Assembly (NCBI RefSeq): GCF_036346295.1
Contig: NZ_CP107819.1
Coordinates: 6,634,001 to 6,698,000 of the forward strand
Source of the DNA: Streptomyces sp. NBC_00536
Lineage (GTDB): Bacteria > Actinomycetota > Actinomycetes > Streptomycetales > Streptomycetaceae
Direction: 5' to 3'
Length of the DNA: 64,000 bases
This document shows, one piece after another, positions 9,133 through 18,216 of the stretch. Every line of letters begins with the position of its first letter. Position 1 is the stretch's first letter. The position numbers and the translations under genes are program-made. Under the pieces are notes generated by a model. The model was not told the DNA's origin, made no database searches, and saw only the letters and a list, made by a program, of their open reading frames with translations.

Positions 9133-10121
9133 CGAGGAGACGACGGCTGGCGGCGCTGGGCCTGGGCCTGGCGCTCGCGGCCGCCGCCCTGGGGTGGGCC
9201 GGTACGGGCGCCGACGCCCCGCTGTGGGACGGCTCCGTGGAAGCGGACCCGGACGCCGGGGCCTCGGTGGTGGTCCTGCAGTGGAACATCTGCGGGGCCG
9301 CCCACCAGTGCGCCAACCACGGCGGCACGGGCAAGGGCACCTCGGTGGCCCGGCTGGTCAACGAGGTGGTGCTGCGCCACCCGGACCTGATCGGCGTGAA
9401 CGAGATCTGCCGCGGCCAGTTCGAGGCGCTCCAGGCCGTGTTCAAGGAGCGCGGCCTGCCCCTGCGCGGCGCCTACCAGCAGATGCACGGCAACGTCCCG
9501 GCCTGCGGCGCCGATTCCTCCTACGGGCTGGCGGTGTTCTCCGCCGAAGCGCCGACCGGGCCGCCGCGCTACCGCCCCTTCACCGACACCGACGGGGAGA
9601 CCTATCTGGCCGCGGGCCGGACCGAGCCGGTGCTGCGCGGACTGCTGTGCCTGCCCACCCGGGCGCGCGGCCGGGGGCTGACCTTCTGCGGGGCCCACGC
9701 CGGGACCGCCGACAGCCAGCTGAAGGAACTCCACCGCTGGTTCGACGACCCGGTCGCCTTCCCGCCCGCCACCCCCGTGATCCTGGCGGGAGATCTGAAC
9801 CAGCAGCCCAACGAGGGCTCCCTGGCCGGGCTGTACGGGCACACGCGCGGCGAGAAGGACCAGCACGACCCCGACGGGCGCTTCCTGGAGGCGGACGAGC
9901 GCAACCGGCGCTGGTTCAAGATGGGCGGCACCGGGGGAGTGCGCTGCCAGGACCCGGTACCGGCGCGCTGCCGCAACGGCGCGCCGACGGCGGAGGACGG
10001 CCGCAAGATCGACTACATCTTCGCCACCGAGGCCCACTTCACCGCGCCGCGGGCGGTGACGGTGAAGGTCCCGGAGTCGGACCACGTGCTGTACGAGGGC
10101 GTCTTCCAGTTCAAGCAGTAA
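9129..10121 (+). CDS. Exported endonuclease/exonuclease/phosphatase-fold protein
   Basis: 330 aa. GTG start in a GTGA overlap with the previous stop; starting here keeps a clean signal peptide (TRRRR, then a ~20-residue Ala/Leu core, cleavage near GTGADA). The mature part has the EEP signatures LQWNICG, a catalytic Glu in GVNEIC, AGDLNQQP, and the C-terminal pattern IDYIFAT...SDH. Family members are metal-dependent phosphodiesterases (nucleases, sphingomyelinases, inositol phosphatases). As the last gene of a phosphoglycan-like operon it may cut phosphodiester bonds in the exported polymer or in a lipid-linked intermediate. That substrate is inference; an extracellular nuclease is the alternative. 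Confidence 0.86.
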   Translation: MTRRRRLAALGLGLALAAAALGWAGTGADAPLWDGSVEADPDAGASVVVLQWNICGAAHQCANHGGTGKGTSVARLVNEVVLRHPDLIGVNEICRGQFEALQAVFKERGLPLRGAYQQMHGNVPACGADSSYGLAVFSAEAPTGPPRYRPFTDTDGETYLAAGRTEPVLRGLLCLPTRARGRGLTFCGAHAGTADSQLKELHRWFDDPVAFPPATPVILAGDLNQQPNEGSLAGLYGHTRGEKDQHDPDGRFLEADERNRRWFKMGGTGGVRCQDPVPARCRNGAPTAEDGRKIDYIFATEAHFTAPRAVTVKVPESDHVLYEGVFQFKQ

Positions 10122-10130
10122 CGTTTCGGC

Positions 10131-10157
10131 CGGACACGTCGGACACGTCGGACACGC
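10131..10157 (+). repeat. Three tandem copies of a 9-bp repeat
   Basis: Three head-to-tail copies of CGGACACGT (the last ends in C) lie between the EEP stop and the hairpin at 10160. They are outside any gene. No function can be assigned; slippage is the simple explanation. Confidence 0.7.
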
Positions 10158-10159
10158 GA

Positions 10160-10201
10160 AACGGCGGGCGGTACGGGAGTGATCCCGTACCGCCCGCCGT
10201 T
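10160..10201. terminator. Bidirectional hairpin terminator between Stealth operon and fadB
   Basis: Perfect 19-bp inverted repeat (arms 10160-10178 and 10183-10201) with a GTGA loop, centred between two convergent genes. It should end transcription from both the six-gene operon and fadAB. There is no long U-tract, which is usual in Streptomyces. Confidence 0.85.
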
Positions 10202-10226
10202 CGCCGTCGTGCGGTGGTGTCCGGCG

Positions 10227-12368
10227 TTACGCCGGGACGCTCGCCAGACCCGGGGCGAGGAACTTCTTCCCGTTCACCCGCTCCGAGACGCCCTCACGGT
10301 CCAGGTACGGCGTGACGCCGCCCAGGTGGAAGGGCCAGCCCGCACCGGTGATCAGGCAGAGGTCGATGTCCTGGGCCTCGGCCACGACACCCTCCTCCAG
10401 CATCAGGCCGATCTCCTGCGCCACCGCGTCCAGGACGCGGTCACGGACCTGCTCCTCGGTCAGGACGGAGTCGCCCTGGACGAGCAGCGCGGCGACCTCG
10501 GGGTCCAGCTCCGGCTTGAAGCCGTTCTCGGCCTTGTAGACGTAGAACCCGCGCTTGCCGGCCTCGACGACCCGCTTGAGGTTCGGCGAGACGGTGAAGC
10601 GCTCCGGGAAGGCGCGGTTCAGGGTCTCCGACACGTGCAGACCGATCGCCGGGCCCACCAGCTCCAGCAGCACCAGCGGGGACATCGGCAGGCCGAGCGG
10701 CTCGATGGCCTTCTCGGCGGTGACCACCGGGGTGCCCTCGTCGATGACGTTCTGGATCTCGCCCATGAAGCGGGTGAGGATGCGGTTCACGACGAACGCC
10801 GGGGCGTCCTTGGTGAGGACCGCGGTCTTCTTCAGCTTGCGCGCCACACCGAAGGCCGTGGCCAGCGAGGCGTCGTCCGTCTGCTCACCGCGGACGATCT
10901 CCAGCAGCGGGAGGATCGCGACCGGGTTGAAGAAGTGGAAGCCGACCACGCGCTCCGGGTGCTGGAGCTTGGAGGCCATCTCCGAGACCGACAGCGAGGA
11001 GGTGTTGGTGGCGAGGATCGCGTGCGCCGGAGCGACCGCCTCGACCTCCGCGAACACCTTCTGCTTGACCGACATCTCCTCGAACACGGCCTCGATGATG
11101 AAGTCCGCGTCCGCGAAGCCCTCGGCCTTGTCCAGGACACCGGTCACCAGGGCGGTCAGGCGGTTCGCCTTGTCCTGGTTGATACGGCCCTTGCCGAGCA
11201 GCTTCTGGATCTCGGCGTGGACGTAGCCCACACCCTTGTCCACGCGCTCCTGGTCGATGTCGGTGAGGACCACCGGCACCTCCAGGCGGCGCAGGAAGAG
11301 CAGCGCCAGCTGCGAGGCCATCAGGCCCGCGCCGACGACGCCGACCTTGGTGACCGGGCGGGCCAGGTTCTTGTCCGGGGCGCCGGCCGGGCGCTTGGCG
11401 CGCTTCTGGACCAGGTTGAAGGCGTAGATGCCGGAGCGCAGCTCGCCGCCCATGATCAGGTCGGCCAGCGCGGCGTCCTCGGCGTCGAAGCCCTTCTGCA
11501 GGTCCCCGTCCTTGGCCGCCTCGATGATCTCCAGCGCGCGGTAGGCGGCCGGGGCCGCACCGTGCACCTTGGAGTCCGCGATGGCGCGGCCGCGGGCGAC
11601 CGCCGCGTCCCAGGCCTCGCCGCGGTCGACCTCGGCCCGTACGACCTCGGTCTTGCCGGACAGCACGTTCGCCGTCCAGATCAGCGACTGCTCCAGGAAG
11701 TCGGCACCCTCGAACAGGGCGTCGGCGATGCCCAGCTCGAAGACCTGCTTGCCCTTGAGCTGACGGTTCTGGTTCATCGAGTTCTCGATGATCACCGAGA
11801 CCGCGCGGTCCGCGCCGATCAGGTTCGGCAGCAGGGCGCAGCCGCCCCAGCCGGGGACCAGACCGAGGAAGACCTCGGGCAGCGAGAAGGCCGGGATGGC
11901 CTTCGAGACGGTGCGGTAGGTGCAGTGCAGACCGACCTCGACACCGCCGCCCATCGCCGCGCCGTTGTAGTAGGCGAAGGTGGGGACGGCCAGCGCGGCG
12001 AGGCGCTTGAAGACGTCGTGGCCGCCCTTGCCGATGGCGAGCGCCTCGTCGTGCTTCTTGAGCAGCTCGACGCCCTTGAGGTCGGCGCCGACCGCGAAGA
12101 TGAACGGCTTGCCGGTGATGCCCGCGCCGACGATGGAGCCCGCGAGGGCCTCCTGCTCCAGCTGGTCGACCGCCGCGTTCAGGTTGGCGAGCGACTGCGG
12201 GCCGAAGGTGGTCGGCTTGGTGTGGTCCAGGCCGTTGTCCAGCGTGACGAGCGCGAAGCGCCCTGCGCCGAACGGCAGGTCGAGGTGGCGGACGTGCGCC
12301 TGCGTGACGACCTCGTCCGGGAACAGCTCGGCCGCGCCCTTCAGCAGGTCAGTGGTGGTGGTGCTCAC
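10227..12368 (-). CDS. fadB: Fatty oxidation multifunctional enzyme: enoyl-CoA hydratase/3-hydroxyacyl-CoA dehydrogenase
   Basis: 713 aa. The GTG start at 12368 overlaps the thiolase stop (GTGA). Residues ~20-220 are a crotonase-fold hydratase (FAVGADLKGVELL, GAAMGGGVEVGLHC). From ~340 comes an NAD-binding 3-hydroxyacyl-CoA dehydrogenase with VGVVGAGLMASQLALL and the HFFNPV motif, then the C-terminal dehydrogenase domains (KDAPAFVVNRIL, GPAIGLHV). It hydrates trans-2-enoyl-CoA and oxidises 3-hydroxyacyl-CoA in beta-oxidation. The dinucleotide loop is GAGLMA rather than the commoner GAGTMG. It is translationally coupled to the thiolase, as expected for an alpha2beta2 complex. Confidence 0.95.
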   Translation of the reverse strand: MSTTTTDLLKGAAELFPDEVVTQAHVRHLDLPFGAGRFALVTLDNGLDHTKPTTFGPQSLANLNAAVDQLEQEALAGSIVGAGITGKPFIFAVGADLKGVELLKKHDEALAIGKGGHDVFKRLAALAVPTFAYYNGAAMGGGVEVGLHCTYRTVSKAIPAFSLPEVFLGLVPGWGGCALLPNLIGADRAVSVIIENSMNQNRQLKGKQVFELGIADALFEGADFLEQSLIWTANVLSGKTEVVRAEVDRGEAWDAAVARGRAIADSKVHGAAPAAYRALEIIEAAKDGDLQKGFDAEDAALADLIMGGELRSGIYAFNLVQKRAKRPAGAPDKNLARPVTKVGVVGAGLMASQLALLFLRRLEVPVVLTDIDQERVDKGVGYVHAEIQKLLGKGRINQDKANRLTALVTGVLDKAEGFADADFIIEAVFEEMSVKQKVFAEVEAVAPAHAILATNTSSLSVSEMASKLQHPERVVGFHFFNPVAILPLLEIVRGEQTDDASLATAFGVARKLKKTAVLTKDAPAFVVNRILTRFMGEIQNVIDEGTPVVTAEKAIEPLGLPMSPLVLLELVGPAIGLHVSETLNRAFPERFTVSPNLKRVVEAGKRGFYVYKAENGFKPELDPEVAALLVQGDSVLTEEQVRDRVLDAVAQEIGLMLEEGVVAEAQDIDLCLITGAGWPFHLGGVTPYLDREGVSERVNGKKFLAPGLASVPA

Positions 12369-13585
12369 TTGCTGCCTCCGTCGAAGTGCGGGTTCTCCCA
12401 GATGGTCGTCGCGCCCATGCCGAAGCCGACACACATGGTGGTCAGGCCGTAGCGGACGTGCGGCTGCTCCTCGAACTGGCGGGCCAGCTGGGTGAGCAGG
12501 CGGACGCCGGAGGAGGCGAGCGGGTGACCGTAGGCGATCGCGCCGCCGTACTGGTTGACGCGCGCGTCGTCGTCCGCGATGCCGTAGTGCTCCAGGAAGG
12601 CCAGCACCTGGACGGCGAAGGCCTCGTTGATCTCGAAGAGACCGATGTCGGAGATCGACAGGCCGCCCTGGGCCAGGGCCTTCTCGGTGGCCGGGATCGG
12701 GCCGTAGCCCATGACCTCCGGCTCCACGCCCGCGAAGGCGTAGGAGACCAGGCGCATCTTGACCGGGAGGTTGTTCTCGCGGGCGAAGTCCTCGGAGGCG
12801 AGGATCGAGGCGGTGGCGCCGTCGTTGAGACCGGCGGCGTTGCCCGCGGTGACGCGTCCGTGGGTACGGAACGGCGTCTTGAGGTTCGCCAGGTTCTCCA
12901 GGGTGGTGCCCGGGCGCATCGGCTCGTCGGTGGTGACCAGGCCCCAGCCCGTCTCACCGACCTCCGGGTTGGTGTTGCGCACCGAGACCGGCACCAGGTC
13001 CTGCTGGATCTTGCCGTCGGCGTACGCCTTGGCGGCCTTCTCCTGCGAGCGCACGGCGTACTCGTCGGCGCGGAGCTTGGTGATCGTCGGGTAGCGGTCG
13101 TGCAGGTTCTCCGCCGTCATGCCCATGAAGAGGGCCGACTCGTCGACCAGCTTCTCGCTGACGAAGCGCGGGTTCGGGTCCACGCCCTCGCCCATCGGGT
13201 GACGGCCCATGTGCTCGACGCCACCGGCGATGACCACGTCGTAGGCGCCGAAGGCGATGGAACCGGCGGCGGTCGTCACGGCCGTGAGCGCACCGGCGCA
13301 CATGCGGTCGATGGAGTAGCCGGGAACCGACTGCGGGAGGCCCGCGAGGATGCCGGCCGTGCGGCCCAGCGTCAGGCCCTGGTCGCCGATCTGGGTGGTC
13401 GCGGCGATGGCGACCTCGTCGATCTTCGCGGGGTCCAGGTCCGGGTTGCGGCGCAGCAGCTCCCGGATCGCCTTGACGACGAGGTCGTCGGCCCGGGTCT
13501 CGTGGTAGATGCCCTTCGGGCCCGCCTTGCCGAACGGGGTGCGGACGCCGTCGACGAAGACGACGTCCCTGACGGTACGAGGCAC
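12365..13585 (-). CDS. fadA: Acetyl-CoA acyltransferase (thiolase)
   Basis: 406 aa. GTG start at 13585 preceded by TGGAGGAGAG with ~5 bases spacing. The nucleophilic Cys is in DRMCAGALTA (about residue 95), followed by the family patterns AGGVEHMG, AGNAAGLNDGA, NEAFAVQ, GGAIAYGHPLASSG (catalytic His) and CVGFGMGA (catalytic Cys near 384). It cleaves 3-ketoacyl-CoA to acetyl-CoA and a shortened acyl-CoA. It is first in the two-gene fadAB operon, with its stop inside the fadB start. Confidence 0.95.
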   Translation of the reverse strand: MPRTVRDVVFVDGVRTPFGKAGPKGIYHETRADDLVVKAIRELLRRNPDLDPAKIDEVAIAATTQIGDQGLTLGRTAGILAGLPQSVPGYSIDRMCAGALTAVTTAAGSIAFGAYDVVIAGGVEHMGRHPMGEGVDPNPRFVSEKLVDESALFMGMTAENLHDRYPTITKLRADEYAVRSQEKAAKAYADGKIQQDLVPVSVRNTNPEVGETGWGLVTTDEPMRPGTTLENLANLKTPFRTHGRVTAGNAAGLNDGATASILASEDFARENNLPVKMRLVSYAFAGVEPEVMGYGPIPATEKALAQGGLSISDIGLFEINEAFAVQVLAFLEHYGIADDDARVNQYGGAIAYGHPLASSGVRLLTQLARQFEEQPHVRYGLTTMCVGFGMGATTIWENPHFDGGSK

Positions 13586-13918
13586 GATGGCTCTCCTCCA
13601 GGGTGCGGGGTGGCACTGCTGCGCGGGGGCGCGGTCAGATGGTCCTGAGCGCCCGCTCACCTGCCCCATGCTACTTGCGGGTAACCCATGTGGACACCCC
13701 CACCGGAAGGAGCGGTGAAGGTCACACTCCGCCCCACGTCCCCAGGTCCGTGCGCCCCGGCCGCGCGCCCGGCCGATCGGCCCGGCGCAGCGCCCCGATG
13801 GGGTCGTCCTCGGCCGTCCGCCCGGCCCCGCTCCGGGCCCGGCGTCCCGGCGGCCCCGATCCTTGACCGCGCCCGGGGCGCCCGCCTCCGGACAGCCGCC
13901 GACGCGACGGAGTCCCGC
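13586..13918. promoter_or_regulatory. Divergent intergenic region, fadA / alpha/beta hydrolase
   Basis: 333 bp with no convincing gene; open frames here are Pro/Arg-rich and lack codon bias. It must hold promoters for fadAB (leftward) and the hydrolase (rightward). An imperfect inverted repeat at 13670-13685, GCTACTTGCGGGTAAC (half sites GCTACT and GGTAAC), resembles TetR-type operators of fatty-acid genes. It lies ~85 bases upstream of the thiolase start, where an operator could sit. It is a weak candidate. Confidence 0.35.
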
Positions 13919-15085
13919 ATGCCCATCAAGCACACCGACCATGCCGTCGAGCACAAGTCGACCGTCCCCGCCAACGCCAACCAGCTGGTGAAGCTCTTCC
14001 TCCGTGAGTACGACGGGACCCCGCCGGGCACCCCGGCCGCCGACCGCCGCGTCGTCCTGATGCTGCACGGCAGGTCCGTGCCGGTCCTGGCCACCTACGA
14101 CATCGGCCTCGGTGACTACAGCTGGTCCCGGGTGCTGGCACACGCCGGCTACGACGTGTTCCTGCTGGACTTCCAGGGGATGGGGCTCTCCCCCCGCCCG
14201 GAGATGGACACCCCCTGCAACGCCAACCCGGCCCAGCATGACCGCGTCCTGCCCCCCAACCTGCCGCTGACCGCCGACTGCGCCCCCTCCTACCCCCACC
14301 AGCTGGGCAACTCGAAGAGCGACTGGGACGAGCTGGACAGGGTCGTCGAGTACATCAAGGACCTCCACGGTGTGCAGAAGCTGGACATGATCGGCAACTC
14401 CGCCGCCGCGTACGCGCTGGGCCCCTACGCGATCCAGCACCCGGAGAACGTCAGGAGCCTGATGTTCCAGGCCCCGGTGTTCAAGCCCGACGGCCCGGAC
14501 AGCGCCCCCGGGACCGAGTTCGACGCCCCGTCCCCGCTGCCGCTGAACACCCCGCCGTACCCGATGACCCTCGGCAACAAGGACGGGCTGACGAAGGCCT
14601 GGAGGAACGAGCTGGGTCCCGACTGCGCGGCCCAGCAGGCACCGGGCGCGGTGGACCTGGTCTGGGAAGCGATCATCGCGAGCGACACCCAGGGCCGCCT
14701 GTGGGGGAAGCCGCTGCCCAACGGCCGGACGGAGGGGCTGAGCCGCCAGCGCCAGACCTTCTGGTGGGGCTGGAACAAGAAGACCGCGCCGCTCCACGGC
14801 ACGCTCGGCGGCCCGGTCCCGGTGCTCATCGTGTACGGCGACCTGGACAAGACCGTGACCACCCTGGGCCTGTCGGTCACCGAGCTCTACAAGGCCATCG
14901 TGGGCGCGAACAAGCTGATGTTCAAGGTGTCCTGCGCCAGCCACCAGATGCCGTGGGAGGGCCGGCGCATCATCCTGCACGAGATGTCGAAGCAGTGGCT
15001 CAAGCACACCAAGGTGTTCGGGAAGGACCAGGGCAGCTTCCACGTGGACGACCACGACAACGTCACGCCCCTGCCCGTGCCGTAG
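13919..15085 (+). CDS. Alpha/beta hydrolase
   Basis: 388 aa. ATG 13919 chosen for a GGAG 6 bases upstream. Oxyanion motif LMLHGRS near residue 43. The nucleophile elbow is IGNSAAAYALG, where the usual second Gly of G-x-S-x-G is Ala. A possible acid is in VYGDLDKTV and a His in CASHQMPWEGRR. No signal peptide. It is larger than a minimal hydrolase, with a Pro-rich insert (about residues 90-125) that may be a lid. The substrate is unknown; the fatty-acid neighbours are not enough to call it a lipase. It is convergent with RNase D and separated from it by a hairpin. Confidence 0.8.
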   Translation: MPIKHTDHAVEHKSTVPANANQLVKLFLREYDGTPPGTPAADRRVVLMLHGRSVPVLATYDIGLGDYSWSRVLAHAGYDVFLLDFQGMGLSPRPEMDTPCNANPAQHDRVLPPNLPLTADCAPSYPHQLGNSKSDWDELDRVVEYIKDLHGVQKLDMIGNSAAAYALGPYAIQHPENVRSLMFQAPVFKPDGPDSAPGTEFDAPSPLPLNTPPYPMTLGNKDGLTKAWRNELGPDCAAQQAPGAVDLVWEAIIASDTQGRLWGKPLPNGRTEGLSRQRQTFWWGWNKKTAPLHGTLGGPVPVLIVYGDLDKTVTTLGLSVTELYKAIVGANKLMFKVSCASHQMPWEGRRIILHEMSKQWLKHTKVFGKDQGSFHVDDHDNVTPLPVP

Positions 15086-15112
15086 GGCGCCGCGCCGCGC
15101 CGCGGTGCGCGA

Positions 15113-15142
15113 AGAGCCCCCGCCGGGTTCGGCGGGGGCTCT
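15113..15142. terminator. Hairpin terminator
   Basis: Perfect 13-bp stem (15113-15125 with 15130-15142), loop GGTT, placed between the convergent hydrolase and rnd genes and probably serving both. Confidence 0.8.
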
Positions 15143-15165
15143 CGGGATCTCGGTCGGCGGCGGCG

Positions 15166-16446
15166 CTAGCCCGTCACGGCCAGGGCCGTGACCAGGGCGT
15201 CCGTCACCTGCTCGATCTGCCAGGGGCGGGCCCCGTACGAGGCCAGGGCCTCCGCCACGGAATCGGCCGATACCCGGAAGGGGGGCTCCCAGCACAGCCG
15301 CCGGACGCTGTCCGGGGTGATCAGGTTCTCCTGGGGCAGGTTCAAGCCCTCCGCCAGCGCGGAGACGGCGGTACGGGCCGCCGAGAGCCGGGCCGCGGCC
15401 GCCGGGTCCTTGTCCGCCCAGGAACGCGGCGGCGGGGGACCGGCCGGGGTGGCCCCGGGCTGCGGCAGCTCGCTCTCGGGGAGGGCCTTGGCCCGGTCCA
15501 CCGCGGCCATCCACTGGTCCAGCTGACGCCGGCCGATCCGCTGCCCGTAGCCGGGCAGGGCGGACAGGGCGTGCACGTTGAGGGGGAGCGCGAGGGCGGC
15601 CTCGACGATCGCCGCATCTCCCAGAACCTTGCCCGGGGATACGTCACGTCGCTGCGCGATCCGGTCGCGGGCCTCCCACAGTTCGCGCACGACCGCCATC
15701 TGACGGCGGCGCCGCACCTTGTGCATCCCGGAGGTGCGCCGCCAGGGGTCCTTGCGCGGCGGGGCGGGCGGGGCGGCGGCGATCGCGTCGAACTCCTGGT
15801 GGGCCCAGTCGAGCTTGCCCTGCCGGTCCAGTTCCTTCTCCAGCGCGTTGCGCAGGTCCACCAGCAGCTCCACGTCCAGGGCGGCGTAGCGCAGCCACGG
15901 CTCCGGCAGCGGGCGGGTGGACCAGTCGACGGCGGAGTGCCCCTTCTCCAGCGCGTAGCCGAGCACGCTCTCGACCATCGCGCCGAGTCCGACCCGGGGG
16001 AACCCGGCGAGGCGCCCGGCCAGCTCGGTGTCGAAGAGGGAGGTGGGGACCATGCCTATTTCCCGCAGGCAGGGCAGGTCCTGGGTGGCGGCGTGCAGGA
16101 TCCACTCGGTGCCGGACAGCGCCTCGCCCAGCGAGGAGAGGTCGGGGCACCCCACGGGGTCGATCAGCGCGGACCCGGCCCCTTCGCGGCGGAGCTGCAC
16201 CAGGTAGGCGCGCTGGCCGTAGCGGTATCCGGAGGCGCGCTCGGCGTCGACGGCCACGGGTCCGGTGCCCGCGGCGAAGGCCGCGACCACCCGGGCGAGG
16301 GCCTCTTCGTCGGCGACCACCGGAGGGATGCCCTCACGGGGTTCGAGCAGCGGGATGGGCAGCCCATCGGACGAAACCTCGTCGTCCGGGGGGCCGCCCC
16401 CGGTGGTGGTGCGCAGGTCTGCTGCGGTCTCTTGGGCGTCGGTCAC
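15166..16446 (-). CDS. rnd: Ribonuclease D (DEDD 3'-5' exoribonuclease with HRDC)
   Basis: 426 aa, GTG start. The DEDD exonuclease domain (~40-220) shows VAVDAERASG (the first D-x-E pair), HAATQDLPCL, DTELAGRL and YAALDVELL (final Tyr/Asp). An HRDC domain follows (~240-310, LWEARDRIAQRRDVSPGKVL...LPGYGQR). The C-terminal part resembles the extra actinobacterial RNase D region. It trims 3' ends of tRNA and other structured RNAs. It is downstream of and in the same direction as the response regulator, ~150 bases away. Confidence 0.92.
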   Translation of the reverse strand: MTDAQETAADLRTTTGGGPPDDEVSSDGLPIPLLEPREGIPPVVADEEALARVVAAFAAGTGPVAVDAERASGYRYGQRAYLVQLRREGAGSALIDPVGCPDLSSLGEALSGTEWILHAATQDLPCLREIGMVPTSLFDTELAGRLAGFPRVGLGAMVESVLGYALEKGHSAVDWSTRPLPEPWLRYAALDVELLVDLRNALEKELDRQGKLDWAHQEFDAIAAAPPAPPRKDPWRRTSGMHKVRRRRQMAVVRELWEARDRIAQRRDVSPGKVLGDAAIVEAALALPLNVHALSALPGYGQRIGRRQLDQWMAAVDRAKALPESELPQPGATPAGPPPPRSWADKDPAAAARLSAARTAVSALAEGLNLPQENLITPDSVRRLCWEPPFRVSADSVAEALASYGARPWQIEQVTDALVTALAVTG

Positions 16447-16594
16447 CGGTCAAGGGTATCCATGGATGCGACGAGCCCGTCGCCGGAACGTTCCGGCGAC
16501 GGGCGCGAGGTGTGAACACGGACGTTTCCCCGGGTACCCCGGTGCGCCTCCCGGCGGTAACCGGAGGCGTGCGCCGGGGACCCCGGGAGCGGGG

Positions 16595-17257
16595 TCAGTG
16601 GATGATCCCGGTCCGCAGTGCGACGGCGACCATCCCGGCCCGGTCGCCGGTGCCCAGCTTGCGGGCGATCCGGGCGAGGTGGGACTTGACGGTCAGGGCG
16701 GACAGGCCCATCGAGACTCCGATGGCCTTGTTGGACTGGCCCTCCGCGACGAGGCGCAGGACCTCGACCTCGCGGCCGGACAGCTCGCGGTAGCCGCCCG
16801 GGTGGCTCGGGGCACCCGGGGGGCGGCGGTGCATCCGGGCGGCGGCCGCGCCGATGGGCGCGGAGCCGGGCCGGCTGGGGAGCCCGATGTTGGTACGGGT
16901 TCCGGTGACGACGTAGCCCTTGACTCCGCCCGCGAGGGCGTTGCGTACGGCGCCGATGTCGTCGGCGGCGGACAGGGCCAGGCCGTTGGGCCAGCCCGCG
17001 GCACGGGTCTCGGAGAGCAGGGTGAGACCGGAACCGTCGGGCAGGTGCACGTCGGCCACGCAGATGTCGCGCGGGCTTCCGACGCGGGGGCGGGCCTCCG
17101 CGATGGACGAAGCCTCGATGACGTCACGGACCCCGAGAGCCCACAGGTGGCGGGTCACGGTGGAGCGGACGCGCGGGTCGGCCACGACAACCATGGCCGT
17201 CGGCTTGTTCGGGCGGTAGGCGACCAGGCTTGCGGGCTGCTCGAGAAGAACGGACAC
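16595..17257 (-). CDS. Orphan LuxR/NarL-type response regulator
   Basis: 220 aa. GTG 17257 (VSVLLEQP) was chosen because AGGAGG lies 4 bases upstream; a start 24 codons earlier is possible but lacks a site. The receiver domain (~18-125) has VVVADPRV, the phospho-acceptor Asp in CVADVHLPDGSG, a Ser in LALSAADD and the Lys in GVKGYVV. The C-terminal helix-turn-helix is ELSGREVEVLRLVAEGQSNKAIG...LTVKSHLARI. No kinase gene is adjacent. The acidic pocket has one Asp, not the usual pair, so atypical phosphorylation is possible. Confidence 0.9.
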   Translation of the reverse strand: MSVLLEQPASLVAYRPNKPTAMVVVADPRVRSTVTRHLWALGVRDVIEASSIAEARPRVGSPRDICVADVHLPDGSGLTLLSETRAAGWPNGLALSAADDIGAVRNALAGGVKGYVVTGTRTNIGLPSRPGSAPIGAAAARMHRRPPGAPSHPGGYRELSGREVEVLRLVAEGQSNKAIGVSMGLSALTVKSHLARIARKLGTGDRAGMVAVALRTGIIH

Positions 17258-17565
17258 CAGGCCTCCTGAGGGAGTGGCGAGTGGGTGCCGGCCGGGGAAG
17301 GAGCCGATACCCACCGTGCGGATGGTCACTCACTCCTTCGGCACGTCACCCGCCCGGCTTTAGGGAATGATCACGATTTGGTGAGTAACAATTCGGGCAA
17401 TTCGGACGCACGATCGATCAAGGGGTGATCAGAAGACCGCATCGGTTGCCCCGTTCTGACCGCCCGTCGCGGGCGGAGAGGGGAACACGCGGGCCTTGAG
17501 GCGCACCCGCGGGCCGCCGCGCGGCACCCGGCGGGGCCGCGCGACAGGGCCGTCCGGCCCCTTCG
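17258..17565. promoter_or_regulatory. Intergenic region upstream of the response regulator
   Basis: 308 bp with no credible gene. The stretch 17355-17420 is clearly more AT-rich than its surroundings (ATGATCACGATTTGGTGAG and following) and probably holds the leftward promoter of the regulator. GATC-containing near-palindromes (CGATCGATC near 17411) are visible but I cannot assign a binding protein. Confidence 0.4.
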
Positions 17566-18216
17566 CTACGGGTGGTGCGGACCGCGCCGCTGTGGCAGGG
17601 AGACCACGCCCGTGTCCACCGGCCCGGTGGGCGGCAGCCCGGCGATCTGGCACAGCAGATCGCACCAGGCGGCCAGGTGGGCCGCCGTGTCCGGCACCCC
17701 GCCCACCCCCTCGCGGGGCGTCCACGAGGCTCTGATCTCGATCTGGGTCGCGGGACGCCGCTCCGAGAGCCCGCCGAAGTAGTGCGACCCGGCCATCGTC
17801 ACCGTGCCGCTCGCCTCCCCGTACGTCAGCCCGCGCGCGTCCAGCGCCCCGGTCAGCCAGGACCAGCACACCTCGGGGAGGAGCGGGTCGGCCGCCATCT
17901 CCGGCTCCAGTTCCGCCCGTACGAGCGTCACCAGCCGGAAGGCCCCCTGCCAGGCGTCGTGCCCGGAGGGGTCGTGGAGCAGGATGAGCCGCCCGTCGGC
18001 CAGGTCGTCCTCGCCGTCGACGACCGCCGCCTCCAGCGCGTAGGCGTACGGAGCCAGCCGCTGGGGCGGCTTCGTCGGGTCGATCTCGATCCCCGGGCGC
18101 AGCCGCGCCTTCTTCAAGCCGTCGACCGCACGCCGGAACGGGAGCGGGACGGCGCTCTCCTTCGCGCTGTCCACACCGTCAGCGCCATCTGAAAATCGTC
18201 CCTGAGCCGCAGCCAT
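17566..18216 (-). CDS. DUF3000 family protein
   Basis: 216 aa from ATG 18216. Conserved actinobacterial family of unknown function; recognisable stretches are [56 protein letters not shown] and [14 protein letters not shown]. No membrane segment or signal peptide. It is divergent from hemE with 91 bp between starts. In this family the gene usually sits beside hemE, so a link to tetrapyrrole metabolism is possible but unproven. Confidence 0.85.
   Translation of the reverse strand: MAAAQGRFSDGADGVDSAKESAVPLPFRRAVDGLKKARLRPGIEIDPTKPPQRLAPYAYALEAAVVDGEDDLADGRLILLHDPSGHDAWQGAFRLVTLVRAELEPEMAADPLLPEVCWSWLTGALDARGLTYGEASGTVTMAGSHYFGGLSERRPATQIEIRASWTPREGVGGVPDTAAHLAAWCDLLCQIAGLPPTGPVDTGVVSLPQRRGPHHP

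Noticed and set aside
10179..12452. Long open frame on the plus strand antisense to fadB
   Set aside because: It mirrors the codon bias of fadB, has no recognisable domain and is Asp/Leu/Arg-rich low-complexity. High GC keeps antisense frames open.
13688..13918. N-terminal extension of the alpha/beta hydrolase from the upstream ATG
   Set aside because: The added 77 residues are Pro/Arg-rich and non-conserved in character; the ATG at 13919 has a proper ribosome site.
16595..17329. Longer response-regulator start at 17329
   Set aside because: The extra 24 residues lie outside the receiver fold and an AGGAGG site directly precedes the GTG at 17257.
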